64,000 nucleotides of DNA. Origin: Steromphala cineraria (Eukaryota > Mollusca > Gastropoda > Trochida > Trochidae). A program made the translations under genes and the position numbers. The notes under the pieces are model-generated. The model ran no database searches. It was not told the origin of the DNA and saw only the letters and a program-made list of their open reading frames with translations. The stretch lies in NCBI GenBank assembly GCA_916613615.1, contig OU744725.1, positions 64,364,575 to 64,428,574 on the forward strand, read 5' to 3'. Of this stretch, positions 8,842 through 22,703 are shown one piece after another (within the stretch, counting starts at the first letter, position 1; each line of letters begins with the position of its first letter).

Positions 8842-11800
8842 TCAAAGTCACCAAAAGTAGGGTTGTGATATATCAAAATGTAGCTGAGATCATTTCGAAC
8901 GACATAAGTTGGTCCAAAAATTCCAAAAAAGCGACGGTTTTCCCAATATTTGATGAAATCGCTTAATCAAGGGGCATAACTCTTACCCACTGAAATTTTC
9001 AAAGTTGCAAAAATAGGGTTGTGACCCATCTAATTGCTCCTGGGACCATCACGAAGAACTTTTATCCATTTCCGAAGACCAAAAAAGTGCCGGTTTTCGC
9101 TAATTTGGGCGTAATCGCACTTATTCAAGCCCCGTAACCCTCAACGCGCAAGAATTCCAAGTCATCAAAGTCACCAAAAGTAGGGTTGTGATATATCAAA
9201 ATGTAGCTGAGATCATTTCGAACGACATAAGTTGGTCCAAAAATTGCAAAAAAGCGACGGTTTTCCCAATATTTGATGAAATCGCTTAATCAAGGGGCAT
9301 AACTCTTACCCACTAAAATTTTCAAAGTTGCAAAAATAGGGTTGTGACCCATCTAATTGCTCCTGGGACCATCATGAAGAACTTTTATCTATTTCCGAAG
9401 ACCAAAAAAGTGCTGGTTTTCGCTAATTTGGGCGTAATCGCACTTATTCAAGCCCCGTAACCCTCAACGCGCAAGAATTCCAAGTCATCAAAGTCACCAA
9501 AAGTAGGGTTGTGATATATCAAAATGTAGCTGAGATCATTTCGAACGACATAAGTTGGTCCAAAAATTCCAAAAAAGCAACGGTTTTCCCAATATTTGAT
9601 GAAATCGCTTAATCAAGGGGCATAACTCTTACCCACTGAAATTTTCAAAGTTGCAAAAATAGGGTTGTGACCCATCTAATTGCTCCTGGGACCATCACGA
9701 AGAACTTTTATCCATTTCCGAAGACCAAAAAAGTGCCGGTTTTCGCTAATTTGGGCGTAATCGCACTTATTCAAGCCCCGTAACCCTCAACGCGCAAGAA
9801 TTCCAAGTCATCAAAGTCACCAAAAGTAGGGTTGTGATATATCAAGATGTAGCTGAGATCATTTCGAACGACATAAGTTGGTCCAAAAATTCCAAAAAAG
9901 CGACGGTTTTCCCAATATTTGATGAAATCGCTTAATCAAGGGGCATAACTCTTACCCACTAAAATTTTCAAAGTTGCAAAAATAGGGTTGTGACCCATCT
10001 AATTGCTCCTGGGACCATCACGAAGAACTTTTATCCATTTCCGAAGACCAAAAAAGTGCCGGTTTTTGCTAATTTGGGCGTAATCGCACTTATTCAAGCC
10101 CCGTAACCCTCAACGCGCAAGAATTCCAAGTCATCAAAGTCACCAAAAGTAGGGTTGTGATATATCAAAATGTAGCTGAGATCATTTCGAACGACATAAG
10201 TTGGTCCAAAAATTGCAAAAAAGCGACGGTTTTCCCAATATTTGATGAAATCGCTTAATCAAGGGGCATAACTCTTACCCACTAAAATTTTCAAAGTTGC
10301 AAAAATAGGGTTGTGACCCATCTAATTGCTCCTGGGACCATCATGAAGAACTTTTATCTATTTCCGAAGACCAAAAAAGTGCCGGTTTTCGCTAATTTGG
10401 GCGTAATCGCACTTATTCAAGCCCCGTAACCCTCAACGCGCAAGAATTCCAAGTCATCAAAGTCACCAAAAGTAGGGTTGTGATATATCAAAATGTAGCT
10501 GAGATCATTTCGAACGACATAAGTTGGTCCAAAAATTCCAAAAAAGCAACGGTTTTCCCAATATTTGATGAAATCGCTTAATCAAGGGGCATAACTCTTA
10601 CCCACTGAAATTTTCAAAGTGCAAAAATAGGGTTGTGACCCATCTAATTGCTCCTGGGACCATCACGAAGAACTTTTATCCATTTCCGAAGACCAAAAAA
10701 GTGCCGGTTTTTGCTAATTTGGGCGTAATCGCACTTATTCAAGCCCCGTAACCCTCAACGCGCAAGAATTCCAAGTCATCAAAGTCACCAAAACTAGGGT
10801 TGTGATATATCAAAATGTAGCTGAGATCATTTCGAACGACATAAGTTGGTCCAAAAATTCCAAAAAAGCAACGGTTTTCCCAATATTTGATGAAATCGCT
10901 TAATCAAGGGGCATAACTCTTACCCACTAAAATTTTCAAAGTTGCAAAAATAGGGTTGTGACCCATCTAATTGCTCCTGGGACCATCACGAAGAACTTTT
11001 ATCCATTTCCGAAGACCAAAAAAATGCCGGTTTTCGCTAATTTGGGCGTAATCGCACTTATTCAAGCCCCATAACCCTCAACGCGCAAGAATTCCAAGTC
11101 ATCAAAGTCACCAAAAGTAGGGTTGTGATATATCAAAATGTAGCTGAGATCATTTCGAACGACATAAGTTGGTCCAAAAATTCCAAAAAAGCGACGGTTT
11201 TCCCAATATTTGATGAAATCGCTTAATCAAGGGGCATAACTCTTACCCACTGAAATTTTCAAAGTTGCAAAAATAGGGTTGTGACCCATCTAATTGCTCC
11301 TGGGACCATCACGAAGAACTTTTATCCATTTCCGAAGACCAAAAAAGTGCCGGTTTTCGCTAATATGGGCGTAATCGCACTTATTCAAGCCCCGTAACCC
11401 TCAACGCGCAAGAATTCCAAGTCATCAAAGTCACCAAAAGTAGGGTTGTGATATATCAAAATGTAGCTGAGATCATTTCGAACGACATAAGTTGGTCCAA
11501 AAATTGCAAAAAAGCGACGGTTTTCCCAATATTTGATGAAATCGCTTAATCAAGGGGCATAACTCTTACCCACTGAAATTTTCAAAGTTGCAAAAATAGG
11601 GTTGTGACCCATCTAATTGCTCCTGGGACCATCACGAAGAACTTTTATCCATTTCCGAAGACCAAAAAAGTGCCGGTTTTCGCTAATTTGGGCGTAATCG
11701 CACTTATTCAAGCCCCGTAACCCTCAACGCGCAAGAATTCCAAGTCATCAAAGTCACCAAAAGTAGGGTTGTGATATATCAAAATGTAGCTGAGATCATT

Positions 11801-11955
11801 TCGAACGACATAAGTTGGTCCAAAAATTGCAAAAAAGCGACGGTTTTCCCAATATTTGATGAAATCGCTTAATCAAGGGGCATAACTCTTACCCACTAAA
11901 ATTTTCAAAGTTGCAAAAATAGGGTTGTGACCCATCTAATTGCTCCTGGGACCAT

Positions 11956-14900
11956 CATGAAGAACTTTTATCTATTTCCGAAGACCAAAAAAGTGCCGGT
12001 TTTCGCTAATTTGGGCGTAATCGCACTTATTCAAGCCCCGTAACCCTCAACGCGCAAGAATTCCAAGTCATCAAAGTCACCAAAAGTAGGGTTGTGATAT
12101 ATCAAAATGTAGCTGAGATCATTTCGAACGACATAAGTTGGTCCAAAAATTCCAAAAAAGCAACGGTTTTCCCAATATTTGATGAAATCGCTTAATCAAG
12201 GGGCATAACTCTTACCCACTGAAATTTTCAAAGTGCAAAAATAGGGTTGTGACCCATCTAATTGATCCTGGGACCATCACGAAGAACTTTTATCCATTTC
12301 CGAAGACCAAAAAAGTGCCGGTTTTCGCTAATTTGGGCGTAATCGCACTTATTCAAGCCCCGTAACCCTCAACACGCAAGAATTCCAAGTCATCAAAGTC
12401 ACCAAAAGTAGGGTTGTGATATATCAAAATGTAGCTGAGATCATTTCGAACGACACAAGTTGGTCTAAAAATTCCAAAAAAGCGACGGTTTTCCCAATAT
12501 TTGATGAAATCGCTTAATCAAGGGGCATAACTCTTACCCACTAAAATTTTCAAAGTTGCAAAAATAGGGTTGTGACCCATCTAATTGCTCCTTTGACCAT
12601 CACGAAGAACTTTTATCCATTTCCGAAGACCAAAAAAGTGCCGGTTTTCGCTAATTTGGGCGTAATCGCACTTATTCAAGCCCCGTAACCCTCAACGCGC
12701 AAGAATTCCAAGTCATCAAAGTCACCAAAAGTAGGGTTGTGATATATCAAAATGTAGCTGAGATCATTTCGAACGACATAAGTTGGTCCAAAATTTCCAA
12801 TAAAGCGACGGTTTTCCCAATATTTGATGAAATCGCTTAATCAAGGGGCATAACTCTTACCCACTAAAATTTTCAAAGTTGCAAAAATAGGGTTGTGACC
12901 CATCTAATTGCTCCTGGGACCATCACGAAGAACTTTTATCCATTTCCGAAGACCAAAAAAGTGCCGGTTTTTGCTAATTTGGGCGTAATCGCACTTATTC
13001 AAGCCCTGTAAACCTCAACGCGCAAGAATTCCAAGTCATCAAAGTCACCAAAAGTAGGGTTGTGATATATCAAAATGTAGCTGAGATCATTTCGAACGAC
13101 ATAAGTTGGTCCAAAAATTCCCAAAAAGCGACGGTTTTCCCAATATTTGATGAAATCACTTAATCAAGGGGCATAACTCTTACCCACTAAAATTTTCAAA
13201 GTTGCAAAAATAGGGTTGTGACCCATCTAATTGCTCCTGGGACCATCACGAAGAACTTTTATCCATTTCCGAAGACCAAAAAAGTGCCGGTTTTCGCTAA
13301 TTTGGGCGTAATCGCACTTATTCAAGCCCCGTAACCCTCAACGCGCAAGAATTCCAAGTCATCAAAGTCACCAAAAGTAGGGTTGTGATATATCAAAATG
13401 TAGCTGAGATCATTTCGAACGACATAAGTTGGTCCAAAAATTGCAAAAAAGCGACGGTTTTCCCAATATTTGATGAAATCGCTTAATCAAGGGGCATAAC
13501 TCTTACCCACTAAAATTTTCAAAGTTGCAAAAATAGGGTTGTGACCCATCTAATTGCTCCTGGGACCATCATGAAGAACTTTTATCTATTTCCGAAGACC
13601 AAAAAAGTGCCGGTTTTCGCTAATTTGGGCGTAATCGCACTTATTCAAGCCCCGTAACCCTCAACGCGCAAGAATTCCAAGTCATCAAAGTCACCAAAAG
13701 TAGGGTTGTGATATATCAAAATGTAGCTGAGATCATTTCGAACGACATAAGTTGGTCCAAAAATTCCAAAAAAGCAACGGTTTTCCCAATATTTGATGAA
13801 ATCGCTTAATCAAGGGGCATAACTCTTACCCACTGAAATTTTCAAAGTGCAAAAATAGGGTTGTGACCCATCTAATTGATCCTGGGACCATCACGAAGAA
13901 CTTTTATCCATTTCCGAAGACCAAAAAAGTGCCGGTTTTGGCTAATTTGGGCGTAATCGCACTTATTCAAGCCCCGTAACCCTCAACACGCAAGAATTCC
14001 AAGTCATCAAAGTCACCAAAAGTAGGGTTGTGATATATCAAAATGTAGCTGAGATCATTTCGAACGACACAAGTTGGTCTAAAAATTCCAAAAAAGCGAC
14101 GGTTTTCCCAATATTTGATGAAATCGCTTAATCAAGGGGCATAACTCTTACCCACTAAAATTTTCAAAGTTGCAAAAATAGGGTTGTGACCCATCTAATT
14201 GCTCCTTTGACCATCACTAAGAACTTTTATCCATTTCCGAAGACCAAAAAAGTGCCGGTTTTCGCTAATTTGGGCGTAATCGCACTTATTCAAGCCCCGT
14301 AACCCTCAACGCGCAAGAATTCCAAGTCATCAAAGTCACCAAAAGTAGGGTTGTGATATATCAAAATGTAGCTGAGATCATTTCGAACGACATAAGTTGG
14401 TCCAAAATTTCCAATAAAGCGACGGTTTTCCCAATATTTGATGAAATCGCTTAATCAAGGGGCATAACTCTTACCCACTAAAATTTTCAAAGTTGCAAAA
14501 ATAGGGTTGTGACCCATCTAATTGCTCCTGGGACCATCACGAAGAACTTTTATCCATTTCCGAAGACCAAAAAAGTGCCGGTTTTTGCTAATTTGGGCGT
14601 AATCGCACTTATTCAAGCCCTGTAAACCTCAACGCGCAAGAATTCCAAGTCATCAAAGTCACCAAAAGTAGGGTTGTGATATATCAAAATGTAGCTGAGA
14701 TCATTTCGAACGACATAAGTTGGTCCAAAAATTCCCAAAAAGCGACGGTTTTCCCAATATTTGATGAAATCACTTAATCAAGGGGCATAACTCTTACCCA
14801 CTAAAATTTTCAAAGTTGCAAAAATAGGGTTGTGACCCATCTAATTGCTCCTGGGACCATCACGAAGAACTTTTATCCATTTCCGAAGGCCAAAAAAGTG

Positions 14901-15183
14901 CCGGTTTTCGCTAATTTGGGCGTAATCGCACTTATTCAAGCCCCGTAACCCTCAACGCGCAAGAATTCCAAGTCATCAAAGTCACCAAAAGTAGGGTTGT
15001 GATATATCAAAATGTAGCTGAGATCATTTCGAACGACATAAGTTGGTCCAAAAATTGCAAAAAAGCGACGGTTTTCCCAATATTTGATGAAATTGCTTAA
15101 TCAAGGGGCATAACTCTTACCCACTAAAATTTTCAAAGTTGCAAAAATAGGGTTGTGACCCATCTAATTGCTCCTGGGACCAT
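11956..15183 (+). repeat. Five-monomer higher-order block, duplicated (2 x 1614 bp)
   Basis: Diagnostic variants recur 1614 bp apart. CATGAAG is at 11956 and 13570. GATCCTGGG, CTCCTTTGACC, AAATTTCCAATAAAG and CTGTAAACC likewise each appear once in each copy at the same offset. 1614 is five monomers minus one base; the missing base is the GTGCAAAA variant. The two copies differ at only a few sites (for example GAAGGCC near 14886 only in the second), so this was a recent segmental duplication within the array. Confidence 0.85.
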
Positions 15184-15240
15184 CACGAAGAACTTTTATC
15201 CATTTCCGAAGACCAAAAAAGTGCCGGTTTTCGCTAATTT

Positions 15241-17822
15241 GGGTGTAATCTCACTTATTCAAGCCCCGTAACCCTCAACGCGCAAGAATTCCAAGTCATC
15301 AAAGTCACCAAAAGTAGGGTTGTGATATATCAAAATGTAGCTGAGATCATTTAGAACGACATAAGTTGGTCCAAAAATTCCAAAAAAGCGACGGTTTTCC
15401 CAATATTTGATGAAATCTCTTAATCAAGGGGCATAACTCTTACCCACTGAAATTTTCAAAGTGCAAAAATAGGGTTGTGACCCATCTAATTGCTCCTGGG
15501 ACCATCACGAAGAACTTTTATCCATTTCCGAAGACCAAAAAAGTGCCGGTTTTCGCTAATTTGGGCGTAATCGCACTTATTCAAGCCCCGTAACCCTCAA
15601 CGCGCAAGAATTCCAAGTCATCAAAGTCACCAAAAGTAGGGTTGTGATATATCAAAATGTAGCTGAGATCATTTAGAACGACATAAGTTGGTCCAAAATT
15701 TCCAATAAAGCGACGGTTTTCCCAATATTTGATGAAATCGCTTAATCAAGGGGCATAACTCTTACCCACTAAAATTTTCAAAGTTGCAAAAATAGGGTTG
15801 TGACCCATCTAATTGCTCCTGGGACCATCACGAAGAACTTTTATCCATTTCCGAAGACCAAAAAAGTGCCGGTTTTTGCTAATTTGGGCGTAATCGCACT
15901 TATTCAAGCCCTGTAACCCTCAACGCGCAAGAATTCCAAGTCATCAAAGTCACCAAAAGTAGGGTTGTGATATATCAAAATGTAGCTGAGATCATTTCGA
16001 ACGACATAAGTTGGTCCAAAAATTCCAAAAAAGCGACGGTTTTCCCAATATTTGATGAAATCACTTAATCAAGGGGCATAACTCTTACCCACTAAAATTT
16101 TCAAAGTTGCAAAAATAGGGTTGTGACCCATCTAATTGCTCCTGGGACCATCACGAAGAACTTTTATCCATTTCCGAAGGCCAAAAAAGTGCCGGTTTTC
16201 GCTAATTTGGGCGTAATCGCACTTATTCAAGCCCCGTAACCCTCAACGCGCAAGAATTCCAAGTCATCAAAGTCACCAAAAGTAGGGTTGTGATATATCA
16301 AAATGTAGCTGAGATCATTTCGAACGACATAAGTTGGTCCAAAAATTCCAAAAAAGCGACGGTTTTCCCAATATTTGATGAAATTGCTTAATCAAGGGGC
16401 ATAACTCTTACCCACTAAAATTTTCAAAGTTGCAAAAATAGGGTTGTGACCCATCTAATTGCTCCTGGGACCATCACGAAGAACTTTTATCCATTTCCGA
16501 AGACCAAAAAAGTGCCGGTTTTCGCTAATTTGGGTGTAATCTCACTTATTCAAGCCCCGTAACCCTCAACGCGCAAGAATTCCAAGTCATCAAAGTCACC
16601 AAAAGTAGGGTTGTGATATATCAAAATGTAGCTGAGATCATTTCGAACGACATAAGTTGGTCAAAAAATTCCAAAAAAGCGACGGTTTTCCCAATATTTG
16701 ATGAAATCTCTTAATCAAGGGGCATAACTCTTACCCACTGAAATTTTCAAAGTGCAAAAATAGGGTTGTGACCCATCTAATTGCTCCTGGGACCATCACG
16801 AAGAACTTTTATCCATTTCCGAAGACCAAAAAAGTGCCGGTTTTCGCTAATTTGGGCGTAATCGCACTTATTCAAGCCCCGTAACCCTCAACGCGCAAGA
16901 ATTCCAAGTCATCAAAGTCACCAAAAGTAGGGTTGTGATATATCAAAATGTAGCTGAGATCATTTAGAACGACATAAGTTGGTCCAAAATTTCCAATAAA
17001 GCGACGGTTTTCCCAATATTTGATGAAATCGCTTAATCAAGGGGCATAACTCTTACCCACTAAAATTTTCAAAGTTGCAAAAATAGGGTTGTGACCCATC
17101 TAATTGCTCCTGGGACCATCACGAAGAACTTTTATCCATTTCCGAAGACCAAAAAAGTGCCGGTTTTTGCTAATTTGGGCGTAATCGCACTTATTCAAGC
17201 CCTGTAACCCTCAACGCGCAAGAATTCCAAGTCATCAAAGTCACCAAAAGTAGGGTTGTGATATATCAAAATGTAGCTGAGATCATTTCGAACGACATAA
17301 GTTGGTCCAAAAATTCCAAAAAAGCGACGGTTTTCCCAATATTTGATGAAATCACTTAATCAAGGGGCATAACTCTTACCCACTAAAATTTTCAAAGTTG
17401 CAAAAATAGGGTTGTGACCCATCTAATTGCTCCTGGGACCATCACGAAGAACTTTTATCCATTTCCGAAGGCCAAAAAAGTGCCGGTTTTCGCTAATTTG
17501 GGCGTAATCGCACTTATTCAAGCCCCGTAACCCTCAACGCGCAAGAATTCCAAGTCATCAAAGTCACCAAAAGTAGGGTTGTGATATATCAAAATGTAGC
17601 TGAGATCATTTCGAACGACATAAGTTGGTCCAAAAATTCCAAAAAAGCGACGGTTTTCCCAATATTTGATGAAATTGCTTAATCAAGGGGCATAACTCTT
17701 ACCCACTAAAATTTTCAAAGTTGCAAAAATAGGGTTGTGACCCATCTAATTGCTCCTGGGACCATCACGAAGAACTTTTATCCATTTCCGAAGACCAAAA
17801 AAGTGCCGGTTTTCGCTAATTT
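15241..17822 (+). repeat. Four-monomer higher-order block (2 x 1291 bp)
   Basis: The variant GGGTGTAATCTCAC occurs at 15241, 16532 and 17823, exactly 1291 bp apart (four monomers minus one base). Within the block AAATTTCCAATAAAG, CCTGTAACC and GAAGGCC recur at the same spacing. The variants are partly shared with the five-monomer block upstream, so one block probably arose from the other by loss or gain of a monomer. Confidence 0.85.
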
Positions 17823-20800
17823 GGGTGTAATCTCACTTATTCAAGCCCCGTAACCCTCAACGCGCAAGAATTCCAAGTCATCAAAGTCACCAAAAGTAGG
17901 GTTGTGATATATCAAAATGTAGCTGAGATCATTTCGAACGACATAAGTTGGTCCAAAAATTCCAAAAAAGCGATGGTTTTCCCAATATTTGATGAAATCG
18001 CTTAATCAAGGGGCATAACTCTTACCCACTGAAATTTTCAAAGTTGCAAAAATAGGGTTGTGACCCATCTAATTGCTCCTGGGACCATCACGAAGAACTT
18101 TTATCCATTTCCGAAGACCAAAAAAGTGCCGGTTTTCGCTAATTTGGGCGTAATCGCACTTATTCAAGCCCCGTAACCCTCAACGCGCAAGAATTCCAAG
18201 TCATCAAAGTCACCAAAAGTAGGGTTGTGATATATCAAAATGTAGCTGAGATCATTTCGAACGACATAAGTTGGTCCAAAAATTGCAAAAAAGCGACGGT
18301 TTTCCCAATATTTGATGAAATCGCTTAATCAAGGGGCATAACTCTTACCCACTAAAATTTTCAAAGTTGCAAAAATAGGGTTGTGACCCATCTAATTGCT
18401 CCTGGGACCATCACGAAGAACTTTTATCCATTTCTGAAGACCAAAAAAGTGCCGGTTTTCGCTAATTTGGGCGTAATCGCACTTATTCAAGCCCCGTAAC
18501 CCTCAACGCGCAAGAATTCCAAGTCATCAAAGTCACCAAAAGTAGGGTTGTGATATATCAAGATGTAGCTGAGATCATTTCGAACGACATAAGTTGGTCC
18601 AAAAATTCCAAAAAAGCGACGGTTTTCCCAATATTTGATGAAATCGCTTAATCAAGGGGCATAACTCTTACCCACTAAAATTTTCAAAGTTGCAAAAATA
18701 GGGTTGTGACCCATCTAATTGCTCCTGGGACCATCACGAAGAACTTTTATCCATTTCCGAAGACCAAAAAAGTGCCGGTTTTTGCTAATTTGGGCGTAAT
18801 CGCACTTATTCAAGCCCCGTAACCCTCAACGCGCAAGAATTCCAAGTCATCAAAGTCACCAAAAGTAGGGTTGTGATATATCAAAATGTAGCTGAGATCA
18901 TTTTGAACGACATAAGTTGGTCCAAAAATTCCAAAAAAGCGACGGTTTTCCCAATATTTGATGAAATCGCTTAATCAAGGGGCATAACTCTTACCCACTA
19001 AAATTTTCAAAGTTGCAAAAATAGGGTTGTGACCCATCTAATTGCTCCTGGGACCATCATGAAGAACTTTTATCTATTTCCGAAGACCAAAAAAGTGCCG
19101 GTTTTCGCTAATTTGGGCGTAATCGCACTTATTCAAGCCCCGTAACCCTCAACGCGCAAGAATTCCAAGTCATCAAAGTCACCAAAAGTAGGGTTGTGAT
19201 ATATCAAAATGTAGCTGAGATCATTTCGAACGACATAAGTTGGTCCAAAAATTCCAAAAAAGCAACGGTTTTCCCAATATTTGATGAAATCGCTTAATCA
19301 AGGGGCATAACTCTTACCCACTGAAATTTTCAAAGTGCAAAAATAGGGTTGTGACCCATCTAATTGCTCCTGGGACCATCACGAAGAACTTTTATCCATT
19401 TCCGAAGACCAAAAAAGTGCCGGTTTTCGCTAATTTGGGCGTAATCGCACTTATTCAAGCCCCGTAACCCTCAACACGCAAGAATTCCAAGTCATCAAAG
19501 TCACCAAAAGTAGGGTTGTGATATATCAAAATGTAGCTGAGATCATTTCGAACGACATAAGTTGGTCCAAAAATTCCAAAAAAGCGACGGTTTTCCCAAT
19601 ATTTGATGAAATCGCTTAATCAAGGGGCATAACTCTTACCCACTAAAATTTTCAAAGTTGCAAAAATAGGGTTGTGACCCATCTAATTGCTCCTGGGACC
19701 ATCACGAAGAACTTTTATCCATTTCTGAAGACCCAAAAAGTGCCGGTTTTCGCTAATTTGGGCGTAATCGCACTTATTCAAGCCCCGTAACCCTTAATGC
19801 GCAAGAATTCCAAGTCATCAAAGTCACCAAAAGTAGGGTTGTGATATATCAAAATGTAGCTGAGATCATTTCGAACAACATAAGTTGGTCCAAAAATTCA
19901 AAAAAAGCGACGGTTTTCCCAATATTTGATGAAATCGCTTAATCAAGGGGCATAACTCTTACCCACTAAAATTTTCAAAGTTGCAAAAATAGGGTTGTGA
20001 CCCATCTAATTGCTCCTGGGACCATCACGAAGAACTTTTATCCATTTCCGAAGACCAAAAAAGTGCCGGTTTTCGCTAATTTGGGCGTAATCGCACTTAT
20101 TCAAGCCCCGTAACCCTCAACGCGCAAGAATTCCAAGTCATCAAAGTCACCAAAAGTAGGGTTGTGATATATCAAAATGTAGCTGAGATCATTTCGAACG
20201 ACATAAGTTGGTCCAAAAATTCCAAAAAAGCGACGGTTTTCCCAATATTTGATGAAATCGCTTAATCAAGGGGCATAACTCTTACCCACTAAAATTTTCA
20301 AAGTTGCTAAAATAGGGTTGTGACCCATCTAATTGCTCCTGGGACCATCACGAAGAACTTTTATCCATTTCCGAAGACCAAAAAAGTGCCGGTTTTCGCT
20401 AATTTGGGCGTAATCGCACTTATTCAAGCCCCGTAACCCTCAACGCGCAAGAATTCCAAGTCATCAAAGTCACCAAAAGTAGGGTTGTGATATATCAAAA
20501 TGTAGCTGAGATCATTTCGAACGACATAAGTTGGTCCAAAAATTCCAAAAAAGCGACGGTTTTCCCAATATTTGATGAAATCGCTTAATCAAGGGGCATA
20601 ACTCTTACCCACTAAAATTTTCAAAGTTGCAAAATAGGGTTGTGACCCATCTAATTGCTCCTGGGACCATCACAAAGAACTTTTATCCATTTCCGAAGAC
20701 CAAAAAAGTGCCGGTTTTCGCTTATTTGGGCGTAATCGCACTTATTCAAGCCCCGTAACCCTCAACGCGCAAGAATTCCAAGTCATCAAAGTCACCAAAA

Positions 20801-22703
20801 GTAGGGTTGTGATATATCAAAATGTAGCTGAGATCATTTCGAACGACATAAGTTGGTCCAAAAATTCCAAAAAAGCGACGGTTTTCCCAATATTTGATGA
20901 AATCGCTTAATCAAGGGGCATAACTCTTACCCACTAAAATTTTCAAAGTTGCAAAAATAGGGTTGTGACCCATCTAATTGCTCCTGGGACCATCACAAAG
21001 AACTTTTATCCATTTCCGAAGACCAAAAAAGTGCCGGTTTTCGCTAATTTGGGCGTAATCGCACTTATTCAAGCCCCGTAACCCTCAACGCGCAAGAATT
21101 CCAAGTCATCAAAGTCACCAAAAGTAGGGTTGTGATATATCAAAATGTAGCTGAGATCATTTCGAACAACATAAGTTGGTCCAAAAATTCCAAAAAAGCG
21201 ACGGTTTTCCCAATATTTGATGAAATCGCTTAATCAAGGGGCATAACTCTTACCCACTAAAATTTTCAAAGTTGCAAAAATAGGGTTGTGACCCATCTAA
21301 TTGCTCCTGGGACCATCAAGAAGAACTTTTATCCATTTCCGAAGACCAAAAAAGTGCCGGTTTTCGCTAATTTGGGCGTAATCGCACTTATTCAAGCCCC
21401 GTAACCCTCAACGAGCAGGAATTCCAAGTCATCAAAGTCACCAAAAGTAGGGTTGTGATATATCAAAATGTAGCTGAGATCATTTCGAACGACATAACTT
21501 GGTCCAAAAATTCCAAAAAGCGACGGTTTTCCCAATATTTGATGAAATCGCTTAATCAAGGGGCATAACTCTTACCCACTAAAATTTTCAAAGTTGCAAA
21601 AATAGGGTTGTGACCCATCTAATTGCTCCTGGGACCATCACGAAGAACTTTTATCCATTTCCGAAGACCAAAAAAGTGCCGGTTTTCGCTAATTTGGGCG
21701 TAATCGCACTTATTCAAGCCCCTTAACCCTCAACGCGCAAGAATTCCAAGTCATCAAAGTCACCAAAAGTAGGGTTGTGATATATCAAAATGTAGCTGAG
21801 ATCATTTCGAACGACATAAGTTGGTCCAAAAATTCCAAAAAAGGGACGGTTTTCCCAATATTTGATGAAATCGCTTAATCAAGGGGCATAACTCTTACCC
21901 ACTAAAATTTTCAAAGTTGCAAAAATAGGGTTGTGACCCATCTAATTGCTCCTGGGACCATCACGAAGAACTTTTATCCATTTCCGAAGACCAAAAAAGT
22001 GCCGGTTTTCGCTAATTTGGGCGTAATCACACTTATTCAAGCCCCGTTACCCTCAACGCGCAAGAATTCCAAGTCATCAAAGTCACCAAAAGTAGGGTTG
22101 TGATATATCAAAATGTAGCTGAGATCATTTCGAACGACATAAGTTGGTCCAAAAATTCCAAAAAAGCGACGGTTTTCCCAATATTTGATGAAATCGCTTA
22201 ATCAAGGGGCATAACTCTTACCCACTAAAATTTTCAAAGTTGCAAAAATAGGGTTGTGACCCATCTAATTGCTCCTGGGACCATCACGAAGAACTTTTAT
22301 CCATTTCCGAAGACCAAAAAAGTGCCGGTTTTCGCTAATTTGGGCGTAATCGCACTTATTCAAGCCCCGTAACCCTCAACGCGCAAGAATTCCAAGTCAT
22401 CAAAGTCACCAAAAGTAGGGTTGTGATATATCAAAATGTAGCTGAGATCATTTCGAACGACATAAGTTGGTCCAAAAATTCCAAAAAAGCAACGGTTTTC
22501 CCAATATTTGATGAAATCGCTTAATCAAGGGGCATAACTCTTACCCACTAAAATTTTCAAAGTTGCAAAAATAGGGTTGTGACCCATCTAATTGCTCCTG
22601 GGACCATCACGAAGAACTTTTATCCATTTCCGAAGACCAAAAAAGTGCCGGTTTTCGCTAATTTGGGCGTAATCGCACTTATTCAAGCCCCGTAACCCTT
22701 AAC

